DNA of 64,000 nucleotides. Origin: Ascaphus truei (lineage: Eukaryota; Chordata; Amphibia; Anura; Ascaphidae). Below, in pieces: positions 44,181 to 55,863 of the stretch. A program made the position numbers and the translations under genes. The notes under the pieces were generated by a model, which was not told the origin of the DNA, searched no databases, and saw nothing but the letters and a program-made list of their open reading frames with translations. The stretch spans positions 44,731,171 to 44,795,170 of the forward strand of contig CM071568.1 of the NCBI GenBank assembly GCA_036426205.1. Direction: 5' to 3'. Position 1 is the stretch's first letter, and the number at the start of each line of letters is the position of its first letter.

Positions 44181-45357
44181 TCACCTGTACCATGTTCCAT
44201 AATTAGACTGTGATGCACAGACTGCTCTCCAAAACACAATGTGCTCACAGACAATTGTCATGGTTTCATCGTCATGGTACCGATCACCTACCTCAGGTCT
44301 CCCAACAATTCTTTACAGCATTCTAATTGTAAACAATCCACATTTTTTAATTCACATTGTATAGTTAAACACACCATGCTATTTATTGAAAATGTACCCT
44401 ACATTTATAATATGGTTATAGAGTCAGATGTCCACATCACTTATTTAATAAAAGGGTGCTCCACTCATTTGATTCGATTGTGTTCATCCCCTCCCTTACT
44501 TCCAAGTATCCTGTGTTTAAATCCCTCTATCCTATTAGAAAGTGCCACACTGTCACCGTGGAATGTTTAGTTCTAGTGACCTCACAAACTATGGTCTTAA
44601 TGTTATTATGAGGTCATCGGAACCAAGCATTTCACAAAGCAGCTTAATTTTCCACCAGCCTGTCATTGAATCACCATCTGCCCACATAGAGGAAGGGTCC
44701 AAAAAGGTGCTTTCCAGGCAAAGTCAACAACAAAAGCGATGTTGGCTGGTGGCAACTACACCCCTGAAAGACGCCTCATACAGCTGGTTGCAGACATCTG
44801 GATGGCAGAATATGCCAGTGTTCCGGATACCAGCTTTCCAGTGAATTAGGAGTCCACTCTTCTGACACCCATACTGAGGCAGAAAAGCATAATGTATGGT
44901 ATGTGATCTCCACAGATGTTATGGTTTTATTTAACCCTATTTAATATGCTGTAGTAAAGAGGTCTTCCCCTTGCTTGAAAAACAAACAAACAAAAAAAAA
45001 ACTTGAGACTCATTGAAATAAATGCAGCTAAGCACTAAGGTCAGGTAAGTCAGGGCAAATAATGTCAGGTTATCTAAAATAGTAACGGACATTATTTTCT
45101 CTGAGTTTAATGCATATCCACAAAGTTAATGATATGCTCAAACAATGGCAGCTGCCCCAAATCATTAGGATATGGGAAAAGGCTTAACACACTCTCCTTA
45201 AGTAGTGCCTATATGCAATAAAATCAGTAGCGCATATACACGTCAAGAAAATAAAATACACATGAGCACAGAAATAGACAGTATCATCTTTGACTGCTTT
45301 CTGCTCCCTAGAAATAGAACACTTCCGCTTTGCATGCCAAATAACATTCTACTATGG
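44181..45357. other. No gene recognised
   Basis: A 100-codon frame (44542-44844) has no motif and is probably chance. An A-rich run lies near 44985-45000. Confidence 0.35.
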
Positions 45358-45687
45358 CAGGGGGGGGCGCAAATGTTTTTCCCTGCGACCCCCTGCCGGC
45401 AGTCAACCCACCCCCACTTACCTCAGCTTCGGCGTCATGACGTCACATTGACATAGCAACGTGACGTCAAATGACCTTGCGGTGTCATTTGACGATGCGT
45501 TGCCATGGCGACGCGTGTGGAGCCAAAGTAAGTCAAGGTTAACAGAGGCCCTGCAGCCCCCCGGCACTTAATTTAAGTGCCTTCGGGAAGCGTGCGGGGC
45601 CTCTGTAAACCACACGCCCCTCCCATAGGCAGTCTCGCGCCTGCCCTGGGGGTCGCGCCCCCCAGTTTGCCTCTTTGCGCACCACTG
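45358..45687. mobile_element. hAT MITE, 330 bp
   Basis: The ends are CAGGGGGGGGCGCAAA and TTTGCGCACCACTG; TACTATGG flanks both sides (45350-45357, 45688-45695). Confidence 0.9.
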
Positions 45688-46130
45688 TACTATGGTACAA
45701 AATCAGGGTCTGGCTTGGTGGAACACCCCGATTTTGCATGACTTATTTAGTGTTGAGTTATTTCCCTGTTAACCTGAAAGGCCTTTAGTGGATATGCGAT
45801 GTTAGAATAACGCTTCATTTGCATTTCATTTACACCTAACGGGGCGTACAAATGTATCGCTTTGGTTTATTTAGGTTAGCGTTGCTTTAAATAGCCTAAT
45901 CCAGTTTACTGCATCTGGGCCGAAGGGTTCGAAATGTAAAGTTCAGATAGGTTCTGATTTTGCACACTCGGCTTTGCTTTAAAGGTATTATCCATTTATG
46001 AACCAACAATAAAGGTTCCCAATAGCCTGCACTCATGGCTATTGTCCCACAACCGCTCCTACCAACCATTGTGGCCAAGCGCTGCCATATACTGTACTTA
46101 TTTCCTCACCTGCTGTCTCTGTACGTCTCC
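45688..46130. other. No gene recognised
   Basis: Frames are short and motif-free. Confidence 0.35.
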
Positions 46131-46258
46131 CAACATACCACTTAGATTGTAAGCTCTCCGAGGCAGGGATTTCCTTTCCTATTGTCTGACTTTGCTCCGC
46201 TTATTATAATCCCCTGTACTGTATTGTTACATATATACATACATACATACATACATAC
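46131..46258 (+). repeat. LINE/SINE tail with TACA microsatellite
   Basis: TTAGATTGTAAGCTCTCC and GCAGGG match the tail shared by L2-like LINEs and the SINE; a (TACA)n run ends it. Confidence 0.6.
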
Positions 46259-46445
46259 CTCGTCCCAAGACGTATATCTTTAAATGGTTATTGAAATGCA
46301 AACAGAAATAACAAAGGACAAAGTATGTAGTTGTAATATTATGATGTAAGGCCTGTTGATAAATAAAGAAAATAATAGCTGTGGTTATGGTTGTGGATAT
46401 GCGGGGGTGCAACAAACAAAACAGACAGTTAAACACTAAAACAAT

Positions 46446-46646
46446 TCAATGACTTGCTGCAAACGCATGATTACAGTAATCACGTGGCTCTGGCTCCTTT
46501 GGCTTGCCTTGAACATTACAGCAAGTGTAATTACTGTTTGAGCAGCGCTGGAACGAGACGTAGCCATGTGAGATTGTCTGATTGTCCTTAGGGCCATAGG
46601 CACAGCGACTCTTGTATGATGCCTGGAATAGCAGGCAAATCCTTTT
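46446..46646 (-). other. Cysteine-rich open segment, possible exon
   Basis: Between two stops the minus strand reads about 66 codons, including YKSRCAYGPKDNQ, FQRCSNSNYTCCNV and RDYCNHAF, with two N-x-S/T sites. A TGCCTGCTATTCCAG acceptor-like sequence precedes the cysteine part; no good GT donor is seen. It could be an old exon of a secreted or receptor protein, or chance. I do not recognise it. Confidence 0.25.
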
Positions 46647-46679
46647 TTACAGCACCAATCCATAGTTCGAGATTACCTT

Positions 46680-47676
46680 GGACACATATAGCCATCTTTT
46701 CATGAGAGTCTCTTATTCCCCAGAGTTGCATCAAAAGTAAAATGACAAGTCCAACCTATGTTTTGGTTTAGATAAGACTGGAATATGTACCTATCATGAG
46801 GAGACTCGGAGAACGATTTGATGAGACCTTTCCCTAGGAAACAGGCATCAATGCCATATTGAAAGCTGGCAGTAAAGTCTTTCCTTTCCAGTGTACAGGG
46901 CTATATCTCTATATGGCAGTCAGTCCTGTTCTCTATTCTTTTCCGTTACAGGATTGAAAGTAGACGCACAGGGCTGGATCCGCCTGTCTATCAGAGTCTG
47001 TTTTACATTGCCTAACGATTTGTTGAAACTTGTTTCTAAAAGCATATTGTAAATCCCCCTTCCCCCTCCACTTTATTCCTCTTTTAAAGTAATTATGCCT
47101 TCATTAAAAGCATACAGGTAAAAGTGGCAGATTACAAGTATCTGACAGACAGTGAATTCCACAGGCCCAAAGTAAAATGATTTCCCAGTTCATGCACAAT
47201 ATGTTGGGCCTCTCCTTGCTTCAATATACACATTCCTAGCAATGTTTGAATGTTCAAGAATTTGAACCCCCTCCCCCCAAATGTTTTTCCCCAAGTTGTT
47301 GTTAAACCGTGGCCTCCCTCAGATCTGATCCATGGTTCCCCATCCTCTGAAGACACCTTAAGTCCCAAGATGTTTAAAAAAACATTTTTTTAAAAATTAA
47401 ATTCAGTCCTGGAAGCCCTTACAGGGGCTACAAATAAACCAGGATATAGAACACACATTCCTTTGTGATATAGTAAAATTAACACTTTGTTTTAGGGGGG
47501 TGGGGAAGGCGTGTTTTTTTTTCCCCCATGGTGCTTAATTTCCAAAGAAACAAAGCAGTCAAACATTTGCTTTAAGCATGGTTAGATTTGTTTATGGACT
47601 ACATTGTAAAAAAATGATTCACAAAATGGTTTCGGTCTGCTTTCAGAGATGGCACCTTTAAAATGTAGAGAATGTC
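46680..47676. other. No gene recognised
   Basis: Mixed AT-rich sequence with short frames. Confidence 0.35.
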
Positions 47677-47682
47677 AGGATG

Positions 47683-48296
47683 TGTAACCCCTCCTTGCCC
47701 GGCTCCCTCTAAGGTGGGTTACAACTAAGTGTGAGGTGATGAAATAGGTTTGTGCAAGTGTTGGTATGTAGACTCTCATACCTCTCTCAGGCATCCGGGC
47801 TGGCTGGTACTGCAAGGTGACATAAAAAGGGTGCCAGGGACTTTATGTGACAAATATTGCGTTTATTGAGACAAGACATATTTCTAGTTAGGGGACACTC
47901 TTAACTATAAAACAACAAAAGGTGACTGGGCTTCTTCTTTCAAAGTTACACATTAATGACACACTATTACCACCATACATTTAAGATAGTGAAACCCCTC
48001 TCCTCTGGTGTCCTCAGGCAGCTCCTTTTATACCCCTGTGTGATGTCACTACCCTGCCCCTGTAACTGACCAAGATGCAGACATCCTTAACCAATCAGAA
48101 TCCACACATGTCATGTTCCAGTAGGTTCTGGAACTAGGGAGGGGCCACTCACCTGACAGGAGCTACTTTGGCCATATAAACTGGCAACCTGAAATTAATT
48201 ACATAGAATAAGCTACATCTCGTTCGGACCTTTCCTATACATGAACCTGTTACTCCCCTTATCTTTACTGAAGTACTCCCACTAGGGGTGGTTACA
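47683..48296 (-). mobile_element. Solo LTR, 614 bp
   Basis: TGTAACCC to GGTTACA, with GATG on both sides (47679-47682, 48297-48300). On the minus strand GGGTATAAAAGGAGC (48025) is a strong TATA box and CTCAATAAACGC (47865) a poly(A) signal. No coding. Confidence 0.8.
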
Positions 48297-48690
48297 GATG
48301 AAAAAGTAAACACAATTTGGGATGAGGCGTCAGGGGAAGGAATGGTGTAAATAAAACAACACTTTTAAATGCCCATGCTTGCCAATGAATTCCATTAAGT
48401 TGTAAGCTCTGAAGGGTAGATGCTCCCACATTCCTACTTGTTAACTTTCTGCTAAGGTGCTGTGGAAATGTATATATTGTCTCCCTGTAGCAGGGCTGGA
48501 CAGACATATAGAATTACTTTAGGTCCCAGACAGAATTATTAGGAGTCCGCATTGAGAGGGAGGGGGGTTTGTGTTCCGCACTCGCCCCCTCCCCCCTGCT
48601 CATCCCAGATACATGCCAGTGTGTATCTGTGACCTGCTGACATACACATTGACAGACGCTCCTCCCCCCTCCCCAATGTCACATTGTGAT
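48297..48690. other. No gene recognised
   Basis: Short intergenic stretch; TTAAGTTGTAAGCTCTGAAG (48396) resembles the L2-like tail. Confidence 0.35.
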
Positions 48691-48693
48691 TAA

Positions 48694-49050
48694 GGCCTTG
48701 CCCCCGCTGCCTACTACAGCGTCCGCTGTGGCGGATGCTGCACGGACGAGAGCCCTCCCCGCAATGGCGCCGGGCCGCTGCGAGGGGGGGCCGCAGCGCT
48801 CGCGCGAGAGCTACTCCTGCTCTCAATAGAATTGAGAGCAGGACTCGCATCGAGCGATTAGGCACGCCCCCCGGCGGTTCAGCCAATGAGGGCGAACCTG
48901 CCGGGTGACGTCATGGCCGCGCCCCCATCACTCCTCCGCCACGCCCCCCCCGGTCTCTGCTCCTGCAGTGAGCTGCAGACCGGGGAATCGGCTGAACGCG
49001 CCGCCAAAAGCGTGGGCACGCGTTACAGCGTCGTGACCGGGGCCTTAGCC
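48694..49050. mobile_element. Harbinger-like MITE, 357 bp
   Basis: The ends are GGCCTTGCCCCCG and, on the complement, GGCTAAGGCCCCGG; TAA flanks both sides (48691-48693, 49051-49053). GC-rich, non-coding. Related in size and ends to 52583-52940. Confidence 0.7.
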
Positions 49051-49053
49051 TAA

Positions 49054-49423
49054 GGCCTCGCTCAGCAGGCCGCGTGGCGACGTGCATGCGCTTACGTGCG
49101 CGCGCACATCCGTCGCAATTTCGGGTTGTTCGGTGGGAGTTTTCAAACTGAAAACTCCATCGGCGGCAAAGTGCAGCGTTGTCGCTGGGACATTTTGCCG
49201 CCACAACCAAAATTTAAATTTAGTGCTACAGTCACGTGACGTGAGCTGATTCAGTCAATAAAGGCGAACCAGCTCCGTGACGTGTTTGTTACGCACCCCC
49301 CGCCACACCCCAAATGCCGCGACCCAACTCTTGCAGTTTGCGCAGAGATCGCTGGGCTGCAGGAGCGCGCGGCGGAGGCGCGAACGCAAACACGCTGAAG
49401 TAGCAGTCTGTCTGAGCGAGCCC
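49054..49423. mobile_element. Harbinger-like MITE, 370 bp, abutting the previous one
   Basis: GGCCTCGCTCAGCAGG at the left and, complemented, GGGCTCGCTCAGACAG at the right. Flanks are TAA (left, shared with the previous element) and TTA (right). Confidence 0.65.
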
Positions 49424-49782
49424 TTAGAAAGCAGGAGTCCTGGATCGCTCTAACTCGCTTCCGCCCCCAGCTGTCACGTCTCTGCCACCCGCTCTCTGCT
49501 CCAACCCTCCCCTCCCTACACACTAAGCAGCATGGTGGCTGATCTGTCAATCACCACCGCGGCCTGTCAGAGCACCCGCGAAGCAGCATTGGGCATGCAA
49601 ACTGGAGAGTACTGTTGCTGCTCATGGTGGGTAACTGATGGTTTAGTCAGCACTGAGCTCAGCACAGGCGCTAGGGGCTAAATTTTAGGTAACCGGGACT
49701 TTGCCACCCCCAGCTCGAATACCTCTTATCGGAGTTTAGCAATCCCCTCCTCCCCACCCCCAAAGTGCCATGGGCAGTGTTG
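49424..49782. other. No gene recognised
   Basis: GC-rich flank, no motif. Confidence 0.35.
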
Positions 49783-49786
49783 TGTA

Positions 49787-51538
49787 TGTAGCCCTTTTTG
49801 TGAACCGGCCTGACCCACCCAATCTCACATTGGCCCCTTGTGGTCTAACCGGTCCCTTTCCTTGCGACACACCTCTTCTAAGGGACTACTGGTAACTGCG
49901 TAACACCTGTGGCTCCAGGAGATCTGAGCCTCCGCTAGCTGGGAGCCTGGGGAAACCCTTACCATTTACCTGGTGCAGCGCCTCCACTTACCCAGGATCC
50001 CCGTTATGAAAGATAGCCCTGGGTAAGAAATACAATAACACACGTATGCGATAAAACAATAACTAACACTTTTACTTGAGAACATATAACACATTACATA
50101 ACATCATGCTCTATCCGCATCACCTTAACCATATCACCTCAGCCCAATGTCTGGTGTTCCCACCCAGTGTCCTGTGATCCCCCACACCCAATGTCCCGTA
50201 CTCCTACGGAGGTCGTGGGTGACTGCGCAGTCACTATGAACTAATAGGCCTGTTGGTGCACATATAATACAGCGTTACCTGCCGAGCACTCTGGTGCTCG
50301 GGCCTGCAACGATCTTCACAAAGGGTCAGATGTGCGATGCATCCGTCTGATCCTATCCAGGTGACATTCTCCAGGAACCCCAACGAGGGTCCCACCACTT
50401 CACGGGAACACAACCGTCTCTCGGTAACACACCGTCTCACGGGAACAGCAACCGCCGCTATCCCTATCTATCCCTAACGTGACAGGAACCCTAACCTAGG
50501 GCCTGTCCCTGATGAACCGCAACCTGGGGTGGCTTGGGGGAAATCTCCTAGGGCCTGCGGAGTAATAACCTGCCCCCCTCCCCTCGCTCGTCCCAGTCCT
50601 ATCTGTAACTCACTAACAACTAGGTACTAACTCCCAGATACTAACAGCCTGCAGCAGACACACAGCTAACACAGTCAGCCTGCAGACCTTCACACACGCT
50701 GCACACACTGCGCCCAGCACATGCAGCGACAACACACAGCAACGATACACACAACATCCACTGGAACCCGCAGCAAATCCACTGCTCGCACTCTGTGCCT
50801 ATTTGCCAGTGCGCACAGCACTACCTGCTGTGGCACTGCCAAACCTGCACCTTACACACCTAAGGGTGACCTTCCCTATCTAGGGCCATCCCTCTTCAGT
50901 TACCCCCTGCCCTTACCGGGAATTGGGGCCTGCCTGGGGACCTAAGGAGAACCCTTACCTGGTACAGGAGCCACTCGCTCCCTGCACCCTTCCTTCTCCT
51001 TCCTCTGCCTCTGCCTGACTGACGCGTGCAAAGCCCGGGAAATGTATCTATTCTCCCGGGCTGAGCTTCCTCCAGCCCTATTGGCCGCTATCAGGCACCT
51101 GGTGCCTGTCTCCCTATGCCTCCTGGGAATTGTAGTTCCCAGGGGGCTGTCTATGTATTAGGGCCGCGTGCGCACTAGCCCTGCGCATGCGCGAACTACC
51201 AATGGCCGCCACAACTCTTTCCTACACTTCCCTACTCTCGCGCGATCTCTCTGGGGCCTTCCCTGCGCTGGCTGACTACTGCGCATGCGCGAGCTAACGC
51301 GCAATGGCGGCGCCCTCTCCTTTACAAGCCGGGCCGGTGGCAACGCGATCGCGGCCCTAGCGACGGCCCGATCGCGTCCCCGGCAACCGGCCTGCACCGC
51401 AGGGCAACGCGCTACTCCCTGCACTGGCCCCCACCCTCGCGAAGTGCCGGCGGGTCCGTCGCAGCCTCCGGCGGCACCCGCTACCACACGGCACTCGCGG
51501 AGGGGGGCCAGAAAGTCAGAAATTACCTCGGGGTTACA
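49787..51538 (-). mobile_element. Solo LTR, 1752 bp
   Basis: TGTAGCCC to GGGGTTACA with TGTA on both sides (49783-49786, 51539-51542). The first 200 bases resemble the LTR at 37335 (CACCCAATCTCACATTGGCC), and 50150-50340 matches the LTR at 13178. The shared box is at 49973-49987, followed by AGGATCC. The U3 side (51178-51312) has NRF1-like palindromes. CTGC/CACAC-rich centre (50640-50840). Confidence 0.8.
51178..51312. promoter_or_regulatory. NRF1/YY1-like cluster in the LTR
   Basis: TGCGCATGCGC at 51182 and 51280, with CCAATGGCCGCC and GCAATGGCGGCG beside them, mirrors the cluster at 14190-14325. Confidence 0.5.
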
Positions 51539-51827
51539 TGTACTATCATATTTGATCTAAAGGATCAAATACATTATATGTTTTGTTTATGTTTTCATTA
51601 AGAATTATTATTACTACACAGACCATGCATTGCTGGCTGAGGGAGTTTTTTTTTTTTTTTTTTAACCCCGGAAATGAGATCATTTGAATTAAAGTGTGGC
51701 CCGAATCTGTTTTCTTTGGAGCAGTTTGGCCCGTCTCACTTTCCATGTTGTGCAGGACTGGCTTAGACCTATCCCTAGAACAGAATGCATCAGTAACACT
51801 ATATCACTTTCAATACTTTATGGAGTA
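51539..51827. other. No gene recognised
   Basis: Short flank with a T18-type run (51645-51662). Confidence 0.4.
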
Positions 51828-52136
51828 CAGGCAAACCTCGCTTTAAGTACACCCACTTTAAGTACACTCGCGAGTAAGTACATGTCGCCCAATAGGCAAA
51901 CAGCAGCTCGCGCATGCGCCTGTCATCACGTCCTGCACAGCATTACCGGCTCCCTACCTGTACCTAAGCTGTGCGTAAGCGGGGAGACTATAGAGCCTGT
52001 TACACATGCGTTATTTACATCAGTTACAGTACATGCATCGATAAGTGGGGGAAAAGGTAGGGCTTCACTTTAAGTACATTTTGGCTTTACATACATGCTC
52101 CGGTCCCATTGCGTACATTAATGCGGGGTATGCCTG
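51828..52136. mobile_element. Tigger-like MITE, 309 bp
   Basis: CAGGCAAACCTCGCTTTAAG at the left and, complemented, CAGGCATACCCCGCATTAAT at the right; TA on both sides. Internal CTTTAAGTACA repeats. Confidence 0.85.
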
Positions 52137-52579
52137 TATGCAGCTAGGGAAAGAGAATTGGCTATATATTTATGGAAAACAAATACAAAAACCCTGCGCT
52201 CTAAACAAATACAAAAAGCTCTGCGCTCCCATATAGGCTTGCAATTTATTAGTGAATGCTTGCATTTTGATCCGCACGCTTTGTCCATAGTAGGACGCGC
52301 TAGCTTCCGCGCTCCTCCTCCTCCACCCCAATGTCGCGCTTGCAAAACAAACTTGTTTGTATTGCGCAGCGCCGCTCTCACTGAGCGCATGTGCACGCGC
52401 TAGCACGCGCACTGCTATGCACTACTACATTGCCGTCCAAGTGTTTGATTGGCACCAGCTACGTAGCCTGTACTATGGACGAAGCCTCTGTCTTTTATCA
52501 AAGGAGTCATTTAGAAGCAACTAAATAAATCATCGATGTTTAATCAATATAAGTAGCTCATTTTGTTCCGAAATCCCTC
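52137..52579. other. No gene recognised
   Basis: AAACAAATACAAAAA occurs twice close together (52178, 52204). CpG-rich part at 52300-52420. Confidence 0.35.
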
Positions 52580-52582
52580 TTA

Positions 52583-52940
52583 GGCCTCGCCCCCACTGCT
52601 CGCAGCTGCGTGTGCTATGCTGTGCGCGGCGCAAACAAGATACGGCCCTCTATGTGCCAGGCCCAGTAGGTACCTGCGCGCGCCTGTAGAAAGCGCGATG
52701 CGTGCCCGCATTTTGAAAGACAAGGATTTTCTGTAAACCAATAATGGTGCAGATAGGTTAGACCAATGAGAGGGAAGCATTTCAAACCAATGAGAACGAA
52801 GTCTGGTGATACGTGACGCCATGGCTGCGCCCCACCCCGACGCACGCCCTATCATCACCCCTAGACCACTGATCGCGGCCGAAAGTGGTGCAAGTGCCAT
52901 CAGGCACTCCGACGCGCACACACCGACTGGGGCAGTAGCC
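52583..52940. mobile_element. Harbinger-like MITE, 358 bp
   Basis: GGCCTCGCCCCCACTG at the left and, complemented, GGCTACTGCCCCAGTC at the right; TTA on both sides (52580-52582, 52941-52943). Non-coding despite short frames on both strands. Confidence 0.8.
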
Positions 52941-52943
52941 TTA

Positions 52944-53879
52944 GGATCAAATTGTACTAATTGCAGTCACATGTTTAAGGGTTTACATCTGAAAGATTGA
53001 TACCGATAAGTATTTTTAAATATGGTTTTTAAGTTAGTTTGTAAACATGTTGAGCTGAGACTTGGAAGGGGATTAATTTCCTCTGGCTGCTCCCTTATGT
53101 CTGATGTCACTGTGTGATCAACAAGTGCTTGCGTAGTCAGATATCCCCATTACCCTCCTCTCCTTATCTTTATTGGATCTCTGATAAGGACAGGGTGGAC
53201 AAAGAGTAAAGAAAACACTTCATTGATAAACATTCCCCCACTCAGAAACCCCTAACAAATGCAATTTGAATTAAGAAACAAAAGCAACCAAATCCAATTA
53301 GACTGTAGAGCGTTTACAAAAGTTTTTTATTTTTTTATTTCCCCGGTTATGTGGGATCGCACTTTTAATTCTTATCTATCTTTAACTGCCCCTCCTGAGG
53401 CCGCGTTCACACTGGGGACTTCGCGACGCAGCGTGTGTCTCTGTCCGCTGGGCGATGTGTGATCATCCCCAGCCCGACGGAATGTTCCGACACAGGGCGA
53501 CATCATAATAGTATGATTTTAGCATAGCAAGGAGATGAGAGGTTGTGTTACCAGAAGGTTTTTCAGGAAGGTTGTAGGATCATTTGCTGCCCAATACATT
53601 GCAGGCACCCCTGACAGGGAGGAATGTGTCCGATTTAACCCCTATCGTGTTATGTGCTGCTTTAACTGGTTAACTCTCTATGTCCTGTATTGGGCTGTCC
53701 TGTGGGATTAACCGTCACATGAATCTCTTCCTTACAAACTCTGGGTAATAAGTCAATCTAGTTTATGGCGCTATATATAAATAAAGACATACCTGCATAC
53801 AACTATCTCACTGTAGTAACAATGGAGGGAGAGGGACTAGGTGGTATGATACATTTTATTGGACCAAAAGGTAGTTAGT
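52944..53879. other. No gene; MITE and LINE-tail fragments
   Basis: GGCCGCGTTCACACTGGGG (53400) is a Harbinger-type end without partner. GGCGCTATATATAAATAAAG (53767) is an L2-like LINE 3' end. Confidence 0.45.
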
Positions 53880-53925
53880 TATGTTACAAGCTTTCCAACC
53901 TGTCAGGGTTCTTCATCGGGTATGG
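53880..53925 (-). ncRNA. Hammerhead-like remnant
   Basis: Minus strand: CCGATGA, GAACC/GGTT hairpin, GGAAA, GCTTGTAACA. The order fits a decayed hammerhead, but core and stem I are damaged and no PLE coding is nearby. Confidence 0.3.
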
Positions 53926-53949
53926 CAGAAATACAGAAACAACAATGAT

Positions 53950-54335
53950 TATATTTATTTATTTATAAAATGTTTTACCAGGATAATACATTGAGAGTTA
54001 CCTCTCATTTTCAAGTATGTCCTGGGCATGGAGTTCAGATGACAAATACATGGTTACAAATACATAGTTACATTAAGTGAACAGGGTTATACATTATATA
54101 CAAGGCATAGCATGCACAGTTAGAGATAATATATGTTATACGCGTATGTAACAGTTACAGACCAGATTAAAATGTGAGGCCGCATTAGTTTTGAAAGAAC
54201 GTAGACTGGGGGCGGCTGTGAGAGTCTCCGGTAGGTTGTTCCAGTTTTGGGGTGCACGGTAAGAGAAGGAGCAGCGGCCGGATACTTTGTTGAACCTTGG
54301 GACCATGAACAGTCTTTTGGAGTCAGATCTCAGAT
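53950..54335 (-). mobile_element. CR1/L2-like LINE, copy 3 (3' end only)
   Basis: TTTATTTATTTATAAAATG and CATTGAGAGTTACCTCTC match the 3' UTR of copies 1 and 2, and KRLFMVPRFNKVSGR matches the protein end. It stops at 54335 where a hAT-like end begins. Confidence 0.8.
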
Positions 54336-54480
54336 CAGTGGTTTTCAACCTTTTTTTGGTTGGGGAATCCCAGAATTCGATGGTGAAATTCTGGGGAATC
54401 CCAACCCCCGCCCCCCTCCCATCTCTCGCCCACTCACCCCCCTGTCTTTCATGTCTCTCCCCCCTCACACTCTCCCCCTT
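54336..54480. mobile_element. hAT (Charlie-like) fragment
   Basis: CAGTGGTTTTCAACC is a typical hAT-Charlie end; GGGGAATCCC occurs twice. The other end is not found. Confidence 0.5.
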
Positions 54481-54779
54481 ATGCTCCCTCTCCCCCACAC
54501 TTTCTCCGGGCTGAGTCCCTGGTGGTCACAGCGGCACGCGCAACCGCGTGCACGCTGCACACCACAGCACAGCCCTCTATGGGGAAGGCCCCCGTGGCTG
54601 TGTGTGTGGGCGCGCACGCGCTGTGACACGTACGCTAGCAGTCCATGGCAGGGCAGATATGCCCCGTCATAGCCGTGCCCCCCGCGCTCCCCTACAGACC
54701 ACCGATCACGGCTCTAGCCTCTGCACGCACCGCCATGCCGCCCGGCACGTGTGCAGCAGGAAGAACTGGGGCCGTAGCC
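54481..54779. other. GC-rich, no gene
   Basis: CpG-rich sequence between the hAT fragment and the simple repeat. Confidence 0.4.
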
Positions 54780-55222
54780 TATCACTCACTCTCCCCCTCT
54801 CTTCTATAGACACACACACACTTCCCCTCTCACACACAGACACCCTCTGTCCTCCTCCCCCATACAGACACACACACACACTCTCCCCCTCCTCCACACA
54901 GACACACTCTCTCCACCTCCTCCACAGACACACACACACACACACACACACAAAGACACACACTCTCTCCCCCTCCTCCACACAGACACTCTCTCACCTT
55001 TCCTCCACACAAACCCACCCTCTCTCCCCCTCCCCCCCACACACACTCTCTCCCCATACCCCACACACACAGACAGGCACACAGACACACTCCCCCACCC
55101 CACACACACACAGACACACACAGATACTTACACACACACAGACACACAAACACACAGACACATTCTCTCTCCCCCACATGTAGATACACACACAGACACA
55201 CACACACACACACACACACAGT
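54780..55222. repeat. Large CA/CTCTCC compound microsatellite
   Basis: ACACAC runs alternate with CTCTCTCCCCCTCCTCC over about 440 bases. Open frames on both strands here are products of the repeat. Confidence 0.95.
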
Positions 55223-55862
55223 GTCTTTAAGGTAGCCGGCTCTTGTGCTGATTTTCCTCTCCTGTCAGACAGAAGTTGGAGGCAGAAGCAGGGAGAGGAA
55301 AGCAGTGAGCTGCCCGCAGCCGGGTCACTCCTGCGTGGGGTTGCGCTTTCTGACCAGCAGACTATACCGTGTGCGTAAGAGGGATATCTGGTTACAATGC
55401 ATGTTGAGAGGAAACCGGAATATGATGAGGTAGAAACAGGTAGCCTAGTGTGAAAATTAACAGTGGAGACCTAAAAGGCAATTCTCTATTGAAATGCAAA
55501 AGTGGCCTAGACAGTAAGAAGAGGAGAGGGGGGAGTGGAATGGGACAAGACCAGGGTTGCCACCTCTCCAGATTTGACCCGGAGACTCCGGGTTTCGGGC
55601 ACTTACCTCCGGGCTACGGGTTGCCGTTGTCAATCTCTGGGTGGTGGCGGGGTGCGGTGCGGCAGCGTCTCCGGCATTCTCCACTATTTCACTGCAGTTC
55701 ACCCTTCAACTGCAGTTAACATGGTTGCGTGGCGTCAAATGATGCCGGAGTGATGTGAAAAAATCTATCTAAATATAAACCCACTATAACTAGTTTAATG
55801 TCTTGTTATCTATATAAAGATTGTTAACATGCATACATACATTTAATGCAATATACACTATA
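55223..55862. other. No gene; possible hAT fragment at 55553
   Basis: CAGGGTTGCCACCTCTCCAG (55553) resembles a hAT end; no second end found. Confidence 0.35.
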
Positions 55863-55863
55863 C

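Noticed and set aside
44542..44844. A 100-codon plus-strand frame
   Set aside because: No motif, no splice sites and no repeat membership that supports coding.
48539..49550. CpG-island promoter of a host gene
   Set aside because: The CpG-rich stretch is explained largely by two Harbinger-like MITEs; no exon or start site is seen.
53880..53925. A third active hammerhead
   Set aside because: Core and stem I are damaged and no PLE sequence is attached; kept only as a weak remnant.
54706..55219. Several long open frames rich in cysteine/valine or threonine/histidine
   Set aside because: They are translations of the CA/CTCTCC microsatellite and have no non-repeat content.
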